Below the pieces are notes generated by a model. The model had not been told where the DNA came from. It made no database searches and saw only the letters and a list, made by a program, of their open reading frames with translations. Positions 1-5,939 of a stretch of 6,621 nt of DNA are shown here, in pieces; the first letter of the stretch is position 1, and the number at the start of each line of letters is the position of its first letter. The position numbers and the translations under genes are program-made. Location: NCBI GenBank assembly GCA_937888925.1, contig CALARM010000344.1, forward strand, positions 1 through 6,621, written 5' to 3'. Origin of the DNA: an uncultured Synergistia bacterium. GTDB lineage: Bacteria > Eremiobacterota > SpSt-956 > JAKJGF01.

Positions 1-889
1 CTGATATAATAATCCATTTTCCATCAGCACTGAAGATAGTGCAATCAATAAAATCCGCTGTATTTAGAGAAATAATTTCCTCTCCCGTTTTAACATTCCA
101 TATTCGTACTGCTTTTTCATCTGTCCCTGTCGTAACAAGCCTTGTTCCGTCAGGGCTTAATTCAATTTTACTAAAACCGGTATTTCCTTTTACTTCTTTA
201 AATGCCTTGATTACAATGGCAGATTCTTTTATTTTATCTTTCTCAACATATTCCTTATAACCTTTTATATAAGCCATAATAATTCCGATTGCTTCTTTTC
301 TCATGTTTTTTTCCAGATCAGAAGAAACTACTCTGTTAACTGTAAGATAAATATTTCCCCACTCTGCTTCGGAAGATAATAAACTCTGTGTTTTCACAAG
401 AGAAGCAATTAATTGAATGGTAAAATTTCCCGGTTTCTGTAATGCAGCCTTTTTCACAAGAGTCAGAGGATCTGAAGTTTCCACTTCTCCCCCTGTTTGT
501 GCAGCAGGGCTCAGATTAAAATAATCATCCATAGACAGCATATAGCCCAGACAGAGAATTTCCTCGGAAGACATATCACTTATTTTAAGTTGTTCAGACC
601 CTTTATTTAATTTTCTGGCCATTAAATCAATAAAAATCTTACCGTTATCCGTGCCGTTTATATTCCATCCCATAGCATTTATAACGGCAAGACGAACATC
701 GAGAGGTTCATAGGGATCTGTAATAAAATTGAATATATCTTCATTCAATGTTGCTCCCTTTGCATTTTTCACATGCTCTATATCTATATAAGCCTTATAA
801 AACTCCGTAGAAGTAAGAGGAGAATCGGCCAAAGCCGGTAAAGACAAGAAAAAAATTAAAAAAATTACACATATAAAATATTTTTTCAT
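1..889 (-). CDS. Secreted WD40-repeat protein (3' end outside window)
   Basis: The frame is open from an ATG at 889 to the left edge (296 codons, no stop), so the C-terminus is missing. Residues 1-21 form a clear Sec signal peptide: two lysines after Met, a long hydrophobic stretch and a PALA cleavage site before Asp22. Residues about 25-230 look all-helical, with no family I can name. From about residue 240 a WD40 blade appears: a LSPDGTRLVTTG core, then the VRIWNVKTGEE strand at 261-271. A second blade starts at about 280 (FSADGKWIIIS) and runs off the edge. By analogy with other WD40 proteins it is probably a beta-propeller binding scaffold, here in the periplasm or outside the cell; its partner is unknown. 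The start is set by an AGGAGGA ribosome site at 903-897, seven bases upstream. Confidence 0.85.
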   Translation of the reverse strand, partial: MKKYFICVIFLIFFLSLPALADSPLTSTEFYKAYIDIEHVKNAKGATLNEDIFNFITDPYEPLDVRLAVINAMGWNINGTDNGKIFIDLMARKLNKGSEQLKISDMSSEEILCLGYMLSMDDYFNLSPAAQTGGEVETSDPLTLVKKAALQKPGNFTIQLIASLVKTQSLLSSEAEWGNIYLTVNRVVSSDLEKNMRKEAIGIIMAYIKGYKEYVEKDKIKESAIVIKAFKEVKGNTGFSKIELSPDGTRLVTTGTDEKAVRIWNVKTGEEIISLNTADFIDCTIFSADGKWIIIS

Positions 890-896
890 AATATAT

Positions 897-925
897 TCCT
901 CCTTTTTATTTGTAACATTATAACA
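897..925 (-). promoter_or_regulatory. Extended -10 promoter and ribosome site of the WD40 gene
   Basis: Read on the minus strand, a perfect TATAAT lies at 922-917, preceded by TG one base upstream (925-924), the extended -10 pattern. No good -35 box is seen at the normal distance, which is usual for extended -10 promoters. Transcription would start near 910, giving a leader of about 20 bases that contains the AGGAGGA site at 903-897. The assignment is from pattern only. Confidence 0.5.
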
Positions 926-1032
926 CTTAAATACCTTATATGGGAAGACTTTATATATAACAAATCACATAAAGGATTTTTTTTTCTTCTCTTGAAATAT
1001 AATTAAAATATAACTGCAGGAGGTTAATTTAT

Positions 1033-1653
1033 ATGAGTGACTTAAAACCGGTATTCAGACACAGTAAAGATGAAGTATGGAAAGAACTGTCTAAAGAAAT
1101 AGGGGCAGAATTTATCGAAGGAGGACGATGGAAAGCAGATAAGATAAATGCGAAGGTAAAAGGATGGACTGTAACGCTTGATACCTACAGTGTCACAGCA
1201 GGCGGGGCATGCAGCAGTTATACAAGAATGAGAACTCCTTATATTAACAGAGATAATTTCAAATTTGCCATATATCATAGAGACTTCTTCAGTGATATAG
1301 GTAAATTATTCGGTATGCAGGATATAACAGTGGGGTATCCTGAATTTGACAGAGAATTTATTGTAAAGGGCAATGATAAAGAGAAAGTTAACTTATTATT
1401 TTCAAATTTAAGAATAAGGGAACTGATACAGAAAGAACCATCTATTAATCTGCAAGTAAAGGAAGATGAAGGATGGTTTACAGAGAATTTTCCTGAAGGT
1501 GTGGATGAACTTTATATTGAAGTCTCAGGGGTGGTCAAAGATGTAAAGAGACTTAAAGATCTCTATGAGCTATTTTCCGAAACTATCAATCATTTATGTC
1601 ATATAGGTTCAGCCTATGAAAATGATCCGAAACTATCAAATTCATTGAATTAA
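1033..1653 (+). CDS. Conserved-looking hypothetical protein, cytoplasmic
   Basis: This 206-residue protein has no signal peptide or membrane segment, so it is probably cytoplasmic. I recognise no named domain. Visible features are a TAGGACSSYTRMRTPY stretch at 55-70, and a central block at about 94-132 where GMQDITVGYPEFDREF leads into VKGNDKEKV and then IRELI. The alternating pattern before and after suggests an alpha/beta or beta-rich fold. The middle block resembles a pattern I associate with unannotated bacterial proteins, but that is memory, not a search result. The C-terminal third (about 158-190) alternates a strand (ELYIEVSGVV) with a helix. The start follows an AGGAGG at 1018-1023, nine bases upstream. 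It is divergent from the WD40 gene and 171 bases ahead of the sensor kinase, which has its own promoter, so no operon partner is evident. Confidence 0.85.
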   Translation: MSDLKPVFRHSKDEVWKELSKEIGAEFIEGGRWKADKINAKVKGWTVTLDTYSVTAGGACSSYTRMRTPYINRDNFKFAIYHRDFFSDIGKLFGMQDITVGYPEFDREFIVKGNDKEKVNLLFSNLRIRELIQKEPSINLQVKEDEGWFTENFPEGVDELYIEVSGVVKDVKRLKDLYELFSETINHLCHIGSAYENDPKLSNSLN

Positions 1654-1754
1654 AACATTTTATATCTGTTTCTATAAACCGGAGCGGTCACAACCAGATT
1701 GAGAAACAGCATCAAGTGACATTGCAAACGTCATCATTCTCATATAAAAGGTTA

Positions 1755-1782
1755 TTGAATATTTTTCAGATTGATGTATAAT
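1755..1782 (+). promoter_or_regulatory. Sigma-70-type promoter of the sensor kinase
   Basis: TTGAAT at 1755-1760 (four of six matches to TTGACA) is followed after 16 bases by a perfect TATAAT at 1777-1782. Transcription would begin near 1789, about 35 bases before the ATG at 1825. A purine-rich GGTGAAGG at 1803-1810 is the likely ribosome site, although its 14-base spacing is long. No in-frame start lies between that site and 1825, because a TAA at 1813-1815 closes the frame. The promoter suggests the kinase gene is transcribed independently of the upstream gene. Confidence 0.6.
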
Positions 1783-1824
1783 AGATAGATATTTCAAATA
1801 TTGGTGAAGGTGTAATTTTATTGT

Positions 1825-3651
1825 ATGAACAGCCAGAATAACATGGAAGACATCCTGTCCCCTTGTATTAATTGTGGTTCCCTCAACAGAAGAAGTTCAA
1901 AATTTTGCAGAAGGTGTGGTAATAACCTGGTACCAGAAGTTTCCGAAAAAAAAGACACATCTATTATATCCGCTCTTTGCCAGAATAAAATCTCATTCTT
2001 TACCAACCTTAAAGAATCTTACCATATGGGAATAGATGATCTGAGCGATTTTCTGAGCTATCAGCAATATTTATTTGAAGCATCGGAAAAAGGTCTTGCT
2101 ATAATACATAGAAATACAGGCCGTTTTATTGCAGTAAATTCAAAATTTGAAGAGATAATAGGTTTGTCAAGGATTAACCTCAAAGAAGAAAACTTCATAT
2201 CAGTCATTTCAGGACTTAATAAAGCAAATAAAAAATATGATATGCCATCTATATTAAAAATTAAAGAATTTATCATATTTACCGGCATTTATGAAAAGAT
2301 CTGGGTAACTGTCACGGAATATTCAGGTGTCTTTGAAAATAATTCAATTTTACTCGCCCTTGATTATAAAAAAGAAAGTAAAACAAGACTTGTCAGTCCT
2401 GCTACAAAAAAACTCAATCTTATAGCACGAGTATCTGAAGATATAAACAGTTCCCTTAATATAGAGGATATACTGGCCAGTACCCTGGAAAAGGTAAAAA
2501 GTATAACAAAATCTGACGTAGCTTTAATAATGTTCATGGATGAACATAAAAAGCTCCTGCCAATAGCATCCAGCGGTATAAGTGAAACACTGGTTGAAAA
2601 TCTGAAAACCCTTACCATTGAATCCGACAGAGGAAGCAGAGCCAGAGCTCTTTCTCTCGGGAAAACGGTAATGGCCACTTTAAAGGAATCCACATCACTT
2701 ACAGGACAACTTGTATTGAGTGAAAATTTATTATCTATGGCAACGATTCCTTTAAAATCAAAAGATGAAGTCATAGGGATTATGAGCATAGGGAGCAGAC
2801 GAAAAGAAGATTTTACAGAATATATTGAATTACTTGATGTAATAGGTAATCAGGTAGCAATAGCCATAAAAAACTCAAGACTATATATTCAGGTCAAGGA
2901 ACATTTAACTGAACTGAAAGAAAAAAATCGAAAGTTAAAAGAACTTGAACAGACCAAAGAAAGACTGACCAGAATGATAGTACATGATTTGAAGAGTCCC
3001 CTTACCGGTGTAATGTCCTATGCGGAGTATTTACAGCTTAACAATACAGTAAATGATCCAAAGTTAACAAAAATTTATCAATCCATTTATACAAGTTCAC
3101 AGGATATTTTAAGAATGGTTATTAATCTTCTTGAAATAAGTAAAATGGAAGAAGAAAAAATTGCTTTAAAACTCACAGAAGTAAATCCCGGAGAAATTCT
3201 TCAAAGAATAAAAGAAGAAATGCAGATTAAGTTATTAAAGAAGAAACTTGAATTCACAGTATCAATGCCGGATAAATTGACTGTACCATCAGACAAGAAT
3301 TTATTTTATAGAATAATGACAAATCTGATTGATAATGCAATTAAATATTCTACCACAGGCGGAACTATTACAGTAAAAATTATATTAAAGAAAAAGAAAA
3401 ACAGGATACTATTCTGTATAATTGACGAAGGGAAAGGTATACCGGAAGAATATCGCCAAAAAATATTTGAAAGCTTTTTTAAATTAGATGGAGAAGAATG
3501 CGGGATCAGTACATCAACCGGCATAGGTCTTACATTCTGTAAACTTGCAGTAGAATCACATGGAGGGAAAATCTGGGTTAAAGAAAATACTCCTCATGGC
3601 AGTAAATTTTATTTCACTATTCCAATGATAGAAGTGATGAGTAAAGAGTGA
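1825..3651 (+). CDS. Soluble sensor histidine kinase: zinc ribbon, PAS-like, GAF, HisKA, HATPase
   Basis: This 608-residue protein has no membrane segment, so it should sense a cytoplasmic signal. In order: a zinc ribbon with C14xxC17 and C28xxC31; a PAS-like domain at about 80-180 (FEASEKGLAIIHRNTGRFIAVN); a GAF domain at about 197-352; a Lys/Glu-rich coiled coil at about 353-385; a HisKA H-box HDLKSPL with the phospho-acceptor H387; and a HATPase_c domain with N box NLIDNAIKY (N504), G1 box DEGKGIP (534-540), F box around FESFFKLD (548-555) and G2 box STGIGLTFCK (564-573). All catalytic boxes are intact, so it is probably an active autophosphorylating kinase. No response regulator or receiver domain is in the window, so it looks like an orphan whose partner is elsewhere. 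An N-terminal zinc ribbon on a kinase is unusual. The ligand of neither PAS nor GAF can be read from sequence. Confidence 0.95.
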   Translation: MNSQNNMEDILSPCINCGSLNRRSSKFCRRCGNNLVPEVSEKKDTSIISALCQNKISFFTNLKESYHMGIDDLSDFLSYQQYLFEASEKGLAIIHRNTGRFIAVNSKFEEIIGLSRINLKEENFISVISGLNKANKKYDMPSILKIKEFIIFTGIYEKIWVTVTEYSGVFENNSILLALDYKKESKTRLVSPATKKLNLIARVSEDINSSLNIEDILASTLEKVKSITKSDVALIMFMDEHKKLLPIASSGISETLVENLKTLTIESDRGSRARALSLGKTVMATLKESTSLTGQLVLSENLLSMATIPLKSKDEVIGIMSIGSRRKEDFTEYIELLDVIGNQVAIAIKNSRLYIQVKEHLTELKEKNRKLKELEQTKERLTRMIVHDLKSPLTGVMSYAEYLQLNNTVNDPKLTKIYQSIYTSSQDILRMVINLLEISKMEEEKIALKLTEVNPGEILQRIKEEMQIKLLKKKLEFTVSMPDKLTVPSDKNLFYRIMTNLIDNAIKYSTTGGTITVKIILKKKKNRILFCIIDEGKGIPEEYRQKIFESFFKLDGEECGISTSTGIGLTFCKLAVESHGGKIWVKENTPHGSKFYFTIPMIEVMSKE

Positions 3652-3662
3652 TTATATAATTA

Positions 3663-3690
3663 CCTTCAACCTTTGCAGTTCACACTTCAC
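3663..3690. repeat. Degenerate heptad array, TTCAC type
   Basis: Four consecutive seven-base units can be read on the plus strand: CCTTCAA, CCTTTGC, AGTTCAC and ACTTCAC. They are imperfect, but their phase and the TTCAC core match the cleaner array at 4970-4990 on the other side of the aldolase gene. A further TCTTCAC occurs alone at 3722-3728. The array lies in the 143-base gap between the convergent kinase and aldolase genes. It was read by eye and is degenerate, hence the low confidence. Confidence 0.4.
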
Positions 3691-3752
3691 CAATTATAAT
3701 TTCTCACCGCTTTAAAATTCATCTTCACCTTCCAACCATAAACTTCTATCTA

Positions 3753-3801
3753 TCACTGGTCACTGGTCACTGCTCACTGGTCACTGCTTACTGCTCACTG
3801 A
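3753..3801. repeat. Heptad tandem array, seven units, consensus TCACTGS
   Basis: Seven uninterrupted seven-base units run in perfect phase: TCACTGG at 3753, 3760 and 3774; TCACTGC at 3767 and 3781; TTACTGC at 3788; TCACTGA at 3795. Read on the minus strand the same array is a series of GTRASCA units. The last unit overlaps the end of the threonine aldolase gene and supplies its TGA stop codon (3797-3795). It fits the general class of short tandem heptad repeats known from several bacterial genomes. It is not a CRISPR array, because there are no spacers. Confidence 0.9.
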
Positions 3802-4820
3802 TTTAAAATCTCCCTGAACTTTTCAATTGTATATAAAATATCTTCCCGTGTAATATAATAATGTGTTACGATTCTGATAGTTTCTTTTGACACATCCCAG
3901 CAGAGTATACCTTCTTTTTCAAGTTTTTTTACAAACGTAGCTGCATCCTTTATATTAAAAAATACCATATTGGTCTGGACGGTATTCAGGTCAACCGATA
4001 TTCCCGGCATATCTGCCATAGCATGTGCAAGTATCTGTGCATGTTCATGATCTTCAAAAAGTCTTTGAGTCATTTCCTCCAGAGCAACGATACCGGGGGC
4101 AGCTATTATTCCTGCCTGTCTCATACCTCCGCCGAGCATTTTTCTTATTCTTCTGGCTTTAGCTATAAATTCCCTGGTACCGCATAACATAGACCCAACA
4201 GGAGCGCATAAACTTTTTGACAGGCAGAACATGACAGAATCTACATACTGAGTTATTTCCCTGACATCTTTCTTCAGACAGGTTCCTCCGTTGAAGAGCC
4301 TTGCCCCATCAAGATGAATTTTGACATTATGTTTCTTCCCTGTATCATAATACTCTTTCATTATCTCCAGAGGTGTAACAACTCCACCTGCCATACAGTG
4401 AGGGCTTTCAATACATATTAATTTAGTCCCTGCCATATGGTCATCTTCTATATTGATTTTTTTTGCCACTTCTACAGGATCCATGATCCCATGTTTTCCA
4501 TGTAATGTTTTTGTCTGAACCCCTGAAATAGCAGCAGCTCCTCCGAGTTCATGAATGAATATATGGGAAATACCTTCTACAATAATTTCATCTCCCGGCA
4601 CTGTATGGGATTTAATAGCAATTTGATTTCCCTGTGTTCCTGATGTCACTAAAAGAGCATCTTCTTTGCCTGTCATAGTGGCAGAAAGTTTTTGCAATCT
4701 ATTCACAGAAGGGTCTTCTCCCATTACATCATCTCCGAGGGGAGCTTCAAACATAGCTTTTCTCATATTCTCAGTGGGCAGAGTGACAGTATCACTTCTA
4801 TAATCTATGAGCTTTCTCAT
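3795..4820 (-). CDS. ltaE: Low-specificity L-threonine aldolase
   Basis: This PLP enzyme of fold type I cleaves L-threonine and L-allo-threonine to glycine and acetaldehyde in the cytoplasm. It can feed glycine synthesis or threonine use. At 341 residues it matches the usual bacterial length. Visible landmarks are the N-terminal YRSDTVTLPT (7-16), GDDVMGEDP (29-37), the phosphate-binding SGTQGN (60-65), H86 in the SHIF segment (the position that stacks on PLP in the family), HLDGAR (169-174) with D171 for the pyridine nitrogen and R174, K202 in LSKSLCAPVGS as the Schiff-base lysine, and R316 in IRIVTH for substrate carboxylate binding. All expected catalytic residues are present. The ATG follows an AGAGGA-like site at 4832-4827. 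Heptad arrays lie at both ends of the gene. The symbol is used for the family; ltaA or glyA-like names are also used. Confidence 0.95.
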   Translation of the reverse strand: MRKLIDYRSDTVTLPTENMRKAMFEAPLGDDVMGEDPSVNRLQKLSATMTGKEDALLVTSGTQGNQIAIKSHTVPGDEIIVEGISHIFIHELGGAAAISGVQTKTLHGKHGIMDPVEVAKKINIEDDHMAGTKLICIESPHCMAGGVVTPLEIMKEYYDTGKKHNVKIHLDGARLFNGGTCLKKDVREITQYVDSVMFCLSKSLCAPVGSMLCGTREFIAKARRIRKMLGGGMRQAGIIAAPGIVALEEMTQRLFEDHEHAQILAHAMADMPGISVDLNTVQTNMVFFNIKDAATFVKKLEKEGILCWDVSKETIRIVTHYYITREDILYTIEKFREILNQ

Positions 4821-4843
4821 ATGTTTTCCTCTTTCTAACTATC

Positions 4844-4871
4844 GTAACGCGTAACGCGTGACGCGTGACGC
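4844..4871. repeat. Heptad tandem array, four units, consensus GTRACGC
   Basis: Four seven-base units in perfect phase: GTAACGC at 4844 and 4851, and GTGACGC at 4858 and 4865. The array is much more G+C rich than its surroundings and contains overlapping ACGCGT hexamers at the junctions. It lies 24 bases upstream of the aldolase start codon, inside the probable mRNA leader of that gene. Like the array at the other end of the gene, it shows the same G/A change at the third base of a GTRA core. Confidence 0.85.
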
Positions 4872-4890
4872 GAGGAGGGATTGTGTCTTT

Positions 4891-4896
4891 ATTATA
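4891..4896 (-). promoter_or_regulatory. Possible -10 box of the threonine aldolase gene
   Basis: A perfect TATAAT is present on the minus strand here, about 70 bases ahead of the aldolase ATG. No convincing -35 box lies 16-18 bases upstream (the best is CTATTA), so the promoter is tentative. If used, transcription would start near 4884 and the GTRACGC array would fall wholly in the leader. Confidence 0.3.
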
Positions 4897-4969
4897 AATT
4901 AACAGTTCAACATTAATAGATGAATCTCCTTCTGCTTCAGTCACAACGAAAAATGAGAACAAGTTCCTC

Positions 4970-4990
4970 CCTTCACCCTTCACTCTTCAC
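4970..4990. repeat. Heptad tandem array, three units, consensus YCTTCAC
   Basis: Three seven-base units in perfect phase: CCTTCAC at 4970 and 4977, and TCTTCAC at 4984. On the minus strand these read GTGAAGR, so they share a GTGA core with the other arrays. They lie about 50 bases ahead of the promoter of the plus-strand Hfq-like gene, in the divergent gap between it and the aldolase gene. Confidence 0.7.
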
Positions 4991-5041
4991 GATTCTCATA
5001 TAAATCTTTATAATCACATAAATTACGGCCAAAAAAGAAAC

Positions 5042-5100
5042 TTGAGTTTTTACCAGTTTTCTGTTAAAATACAAAGCAAAACAACACACCGGCAAAGGAG
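5042..5100 (+). promoter_or_regulatory. Promoter and ribosome site of the Hfq-like gene
   Basis: TTGAGT at 5042-5047 and TAAAAT at 5065-5070 are separated by 17 bases, and a TG at 5062-5063 adds an extended -10 element. Transcription would start near 5077. An AAAGGAG ribosome site follows at 5094-5100, seven bases before the ATG at 5108. This decides the start: an in-frame ATG at 5042 begins the open frame but lies inside the -35 box and has no ribosome site. Confidence 0.7.
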
Positions 5101-5107
5101 AGCTTAT

Positions 5108-5443
5108 ATGGGTAAAATGTGGATAAACCCTGACTTCAAAGGTGTTTATGAGAAAAAAACCTCTGAAGCAAAAGAAAAAACTGATAAAAAATCAACAAGA
5201 AAACCACTGCAAAAACCTGAGAGAAATAAGTTTCAGGATAAAAAGAAAATCAAGACTAATCCCAGTGAAGCTTATATTAATAGAAAAATAAAAGAAAGAC
5301 ATTCTGTTGTTCTTAAATTTATTGATAACCAGACATGTGAAGGTATTATAGAATGGGTAGATCAAAGATACATGAAAATCCGGCAGAAAGATAACGGGAA
5401 AGGATTGGTTATAGAAAAAAGAGCTATAAAATATATGAAGTAG
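5108..5443 (+). CDS. Small basic protein with C-terminal Hfq/Sm-like domain
   Basis: The protein is 111 residues from the chosen start. Residues 1-52 are low in complexity and very rich in lysine, with arginine, glutamate and threonine, so this part is probably disordered and able to contact nucleic acid. Residues about 53-111 fit an Hfq-type Sm fold: an N-terminal helix (SEAYINRKIKERH), then a Sm1-like run in which VVLKFIDNQTCEG leads to IIEWVDQRYMKI (D73, N74, G79, D85), then a short Sm2-like strand VIEKRAIKYM. In Hfq the Sm2 motif is YKHAIS; here it reads EKRAIK, so the conserved histidine is an arginine. The expected role would be RNA binding, as a ring, perhaps in small-RNA regulation. 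This is inferred from a short pattern match only. It has its own promoter and no co-directional neighbour. Confidence 0.75.
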   Translation: MGKMWINPDFKGVYEKKTSEAKEKTDKKSTRKPLQKPERNKFQDKKKIKTNPSEAYINRKIKERHSVVLKFIDNQTCEGIIEWVDQRYMKIRQKDNGKGLVIEKRAIKYMK

Positions 5444-5499
5444 ATGAGAAGTTTTACGGATAACCTGACATGCTTAAGGTGAACTGCCATTTCTTACGG

Positions 5500-5547
5500 T
5501 TGAAAGGTTGAAGGGCTACGAAAAATTTCACCTCTTCAACTCTTCAA
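5500..5547. repeat. Inverted repeat built from octamers, between convergent genes
   Basis: Two octamer-like units on the left (TTGAAAGG then TTGAAGGG, from 5500) face two on the right (from 5534, reading TTGAAGAG twice on the minus strand). The 14-base arms at 5500-5513 and 5534-5547 match at 12 of 14 positions around a 20-base loop. The stem lies between the convergent Hfq-like gene (ends 5443) and the minus-strand operon (ends 5604). It could slow or stop transcription, but neither side has a U-run, so a classical intrinsic terminator is not shown. The units resemble the GTGAAGR heptads at 4970-4990. Confidence 0.6.
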
Positions 5548-5603
5548 CAAATTACTTAAACAAAATTATTATTCCTTCAATTTATCGTAATATTCCACTG
5601 CTG

Positions 5604-5939
5604 CTAGGGCATTCTGAAATCTATTTCATTCCAGTCTTTACCATCCCACTGATAGGCAATTACCTTATGAGCAAAATCTTTACTGGAGTATACATAATCT
5701 ACTCTGGCATCGGATTTCTTTCCGCTGTAAAAAACCTTTTTATCCATGACAACAGGTTTGGAAATACGTTCAAGTTTCATTTTTCCCTGACGGCCTGTGA
5801 AAATCATAACCTGTTTATATCCATGCTTACGTTTTTCTCCGTTGTCAAGAACTTTATATAAATCTTCTTTGGTATAACTTTCTATACCAAATTTACTGTC
5901 TATTTTATCTACCAGATCTTCCCATCTTTCCTCATTCAT
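5604..5939 (-). CDS. Small hypothetical protein, last gene of the minus-strand operon
   Basis: This 111-residue protein has no signal peptide or membrane segment. It begins with MNEERWEDLVDKIDSKFGI, predicted helical. A beta-rich middle and end follow: a QVMIFTGRQGKMKLERIS stretch at 43-60, VDYVYSS at 80-86 and HKVIAYQWDGKDWNEIDF at the C-terminus. The pattern recalls a small conserved bacterial family with no assigned function, but that is from memory. The ATG directly follows the TAA of the upstream gene with no gap, and a GGAG ribosome site lies inside that gene's end, so the two are translationally coupled. Nothing in the sequence ties it to a reaction. Its partnership with the thioredoxin-like gene is suggested only by the operon. 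Confidence 0.8.
   Translation of the reverse strand: MNEERWEDLVDKIDSKFGIESYTKEDLYKVLDNGEKRKHGYKQVMIFTGRQGKMKLERISKPVVMDKKVFYSGKKSDARVDYVYSSKDFAHKVIAYQWDGKDWNEIDFRMP

Noticed and set aside
39..260. Open frame of 73 codons on the plus strand
   Set aside because: It is antisense to the WD40 gene, whose blade motifs show that the minus strand codes.
998..1003. TATAAT ahead of the gene at 1033
   Set aside because: No acceptable -35 box or extended -10 was found; the AT-rich context makes chance matches likely.
1654..1754. Terminator after the gene ending at 1653
   Set aside because: Only a four-base TGAC/GTCA pairing was found and no U-run; nothing supports a terminator.
2364..2789. Open frame of 141 codons on the minus strand within the kinase
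   Set aside because: It is antisense to the GAF region of a clearly recognisable kinase; no start signals.
3753..3801. CRISPR array
   Set aside because: The units are seven bases, directly joined and without spacers; there are no cas genes.
4798..4983. Open frame of 61 codons on the minus strand across the GTRACGC array
   Set aside because: It overlaps the aldolase start, has no ribosome site, and its RVT-rich stretch is just translated heptad repeat.
5042..5107. N-terminal extension of the Hfq-like gene from an in-frame ATG at 5042
   Set aside because: That ATG lies inside the -35 box of a good promoter and has no ribosome site, whereas 5108 has AAAGGAG at ideal spacing.
5508..5861. Open frame of 117 codons on the plus strand
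   Set aside because: It lies opposite the small minus-strand gene at 5604-5939, which has coupled translation and a better protein composition; no ribosome site precedes it.
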